This document shows positions 6,836 through 7,647 of a stretch of 7,647 bases of DNA, piece after piece (the first letter of the stretch is position 1; each line of letters opens with the position of its first letter). Position numbers and translations under genes: made by a program. The notes below the pieces were generated by a model that was given only the letters and a program-made list of their open reading frames with translations, made no database searches and had not been told where the DNA came from. Source of the stretch: an uncultured Porphyromonadaceae bacterium (GTDB taxonomy: Bacteria > Bacteroidota > Bacteroidia > Bacteroidales > Muribaculaceae); NCBI GenBank assembly GCA_905212215.1, contig CAJMDR010000087.1:1-7647 (forward strand), in the 5' to 3' direction.

Positions 6836-7265
6836 GATTTTCGACAAAGCCCCTTTCGTAACTGTGAGTATGGTTCATGCCGACGGTACACCTTACGCCG
6901 TTCCATTATCTGTGGTACGAGCTGACGAATCAACGTTCTATTTCCATTGTGCTGCAGAAGGCGAGAAAATCGACTGCCTAAAAGCCAATCCGGAAGTAAG
7001 CCTGGTAGCCGTGAGCCGTTGCACACCGAAATACGAAGCCGAGAAGAACAACTTCACCGAGTATTATGATTCTGCCATGGCTTGCGGTAAAGCTGTCGTA
7101 GTAACGGACAGAGAAGAAAAAATCAAAGCTCTGGAGTTACTGTGTCGCCGTTTCCTGCCGAAATTTATGGAGCATTTCCAGGATGCCATAGCCCGCAGTC
7201 TTGACATAACCACAGTTTACAGAATCACACTCACCGTTCCCATTACCGGGAAAAGCAAACCATAA
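6783..7265 (+). CDS. Nim-like pyridoxamine 5'-phosphate oxidase-fold flavoprotein
   Basis: This 160-residue protein matches the split-barrel FMN-binding family that includes 5-nitroimidazole resistance (Nim) proteins. Visible marks are the N-terminal MRQMRKINRQ resembling the MRxMRRK start of Nim relatives, the first strand pair VTVSMVHADGTPYAVPLSVV (26-45), FYFHCAAEGEKIDCLKANPEVSL (52-74) with His55 at the position of the conserved Nim histidine, and FTEYYDSAMACGKAVVV (91-107) matching the FTxxYxSVxxxG block. Nim proteins are thought to reduce nitroimidazoles to harmless amines. Whether this protein does so, or is a general flavin or haem binder, cannot be decided here. The start at 6783 lies inside the araC gene (53-nt overlap, different frame); an ATG at 6792 is the alternative. 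A CatA-like gene begins 12 nt after the stop, so the three are probably one transcript. Confidence 0.82.
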   Translation: MRQMRKINRQTTISRAYEIFDKAPFVTVSMVHADGTPYAVPLSVVRADESTFYFHCAAEGEKIDCLKANPEVSLVAVSRCTPKYEAEKNNFTEYYDSAMACGKAVVVTDREEKIKALELLCRRFLPKFMEHFQDAIARSLDITTVYRITLTVPITGKSKP

Positions 7266-7508
7266 ACGCTTGTTGCCATGATGAATGAAATCAACCCAAC
7301 AGAGACCACCAGAGCCTGTGCTTTTGAGCTATGGATGAAAGCACCAATGCCTATGGTGACTTTTTTCAAGACACTGGATGTTACCAACCTTCTGCATGTC
7401 AGCAAGGAAAGAGGACTTAAATTCAATATGCTAATGTGTTGGTGTATCGGGAAAGCGGCGACTCAGGTAAAAGAGTTTTATATGCTGCCTGTAGGCGACA
7501 GACTGATT

Positions 7509-7532
7509 AAGAGGTTGTTTAAGAGGTTGTTT
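7509..7532 (+). repeat. Tandem duplication of a 12-bp unit
   Basis: AAGAGGTTGTTT occurs twice without a gap (7509-7520 and 7521-7532) and is followed by AAAAATAAAAGTG. It sits exactly where CatA similarity ends. It may be a doubled terminal sequence of the inserted element or a duplication made on insertion. Confidence 0.9.
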
Positions 7533-7647
7533 AAAAATAAAAGTGAATTTTGGGTCGTTCATGGCGAGGAGATTTTGTCTTGCAGGCGAGGAAGCATAGC
7601 GGGCTATGTGACTGAGCCAAAAGGCAAAAGCCACCGGCAGGAACGAG
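7509..7647. mobile_element. MITE-like or insertion-sequence end, truncated by the window
   Basis: The block begins at the tandem AAGAGGTTGTTT repeat and continues to the last base. Its inner part is an imperfect inverted repeat centred near 7601: CATAGC (7595-7600) pairs with GCTATG (7603-7608) around GG, TTTTG (7573-7577) faces CAAAA (7625-7629), and TCGTTC (7555-7560) faces GAACGA (7641-7646). Such symmetry with no encoded protein is typical of a short non-autonomous element, and it breaks a recognisable gene. Only one side is visible; if symmetric, the total would be roughly 170-180 bp. The transposase family is not identified, and an IS end or other dispersed repeat remains possible. Confidence 0.6.

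Larger units (their letters stand above)
7278..7647 (+). pseudogene. CatA-like O-acetyltransferase, interrupted after about 77 codons and cut by window end
   Basis: The frame from the ATG at 7278 is open to the window edge. Residues 1-77 resemble the N-terminus of chloramphenicol acetyltransferase-like proteins of Bacteroidales: RACAFELWMKAPMPMVTFFK, DVTNLLHVSKERGLKFNMLM, CWCIGKAATQVKEFYMLPVGD, then RLI. The usual protein is a little over 200 residues, with a catalytic His in a C-terminal HHxxxDG motif that is not present here. After base 7508 the translation changes to KRLFKRLFKNKSEFWVVHGE and on into sequence with no family resemblance, matching the start of a repeat-rich insertion. The insertion happens to contain no in-frame stop in the visible part, so a fusion product could be read. 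A functional enzyme is unlikely unless the insertion was precise and removable. Acetylation of chloramphenicol itself is not shown; many such relatives have other or unknown substrates. Confidence 0.7.

Noticed and set aside
7431..7634. Minus-strand 67-codon open frame across the CatA-like gene and the repeat
   Set aside because: It spans the junction of two unrelated sequences and is a by-product of the inverted repeat.

Overview
The window looks like a chromosomal segment of a gut-type Bacteroidota, order Bacteroidales. Three things point there: the omega-like RNA polymerase subunit has the Bacteroidota-specific form, several genes start just downstream of the Bacteroidota -7 element TAnnTTTG rather than a -10/-35 pair, and there are no convincing Shine-Dalgarno sites at the starts. 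Genus cannot be fixed from the sequence alone.

Positions 1-3725 hold conserved housekeeping genes. The 3' part of dtd (D-aminoacyl-tRNA deacylase) runs rightward into a strong, probably bidirectional terminator (375-407). Facing it is a leftward pair, bamD then rpoZ (outer-membrane assembly lipoprotein and RNA polymerase omega). From the short shared region next to bamD, a rightward pair departs: a membrane-anchored PASTA-domain protein and an RluD-type 23S rRNA pseudouridine synthase, translationally coupled by a TAATG overlap. A second bidirectional terminator (3758-3789) closes that unit.

Positions 3799-7647 are more accessory in character. A leftward MATE-family multidrug exporter is followed by a small secreted protein of unknown function that has its own well-formed promoter. 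Divergent from the exporter is a rightward unit: an AraC-family regulator, a Nim-like flavin-binding (pyridoxamine-phosphate-oxidase fold) protein overlapping it by 53 nt, and a CatA-like acyltransferase 12 nt further on. Together these read as a possible drug or toxic-compound response locus, with the AraC protein the natural candidate to control both arms.

The CatA-like gene is intact for only about 77 codons. It then runs into a foreign-looking sequence beginning with a tandem 12-bp repeat and continuing as a roughly 90-nt imperfect inverted repeat, cut by the window end. This looks like a MITE or insertion-sequence end that has interrupted the gene. I see no CRISPR array, tRNA, rRNA or clearly new multi-gene system; the most unusual items are this interruption and the divergent efflux/AraC/Nim/Cat arrangement.
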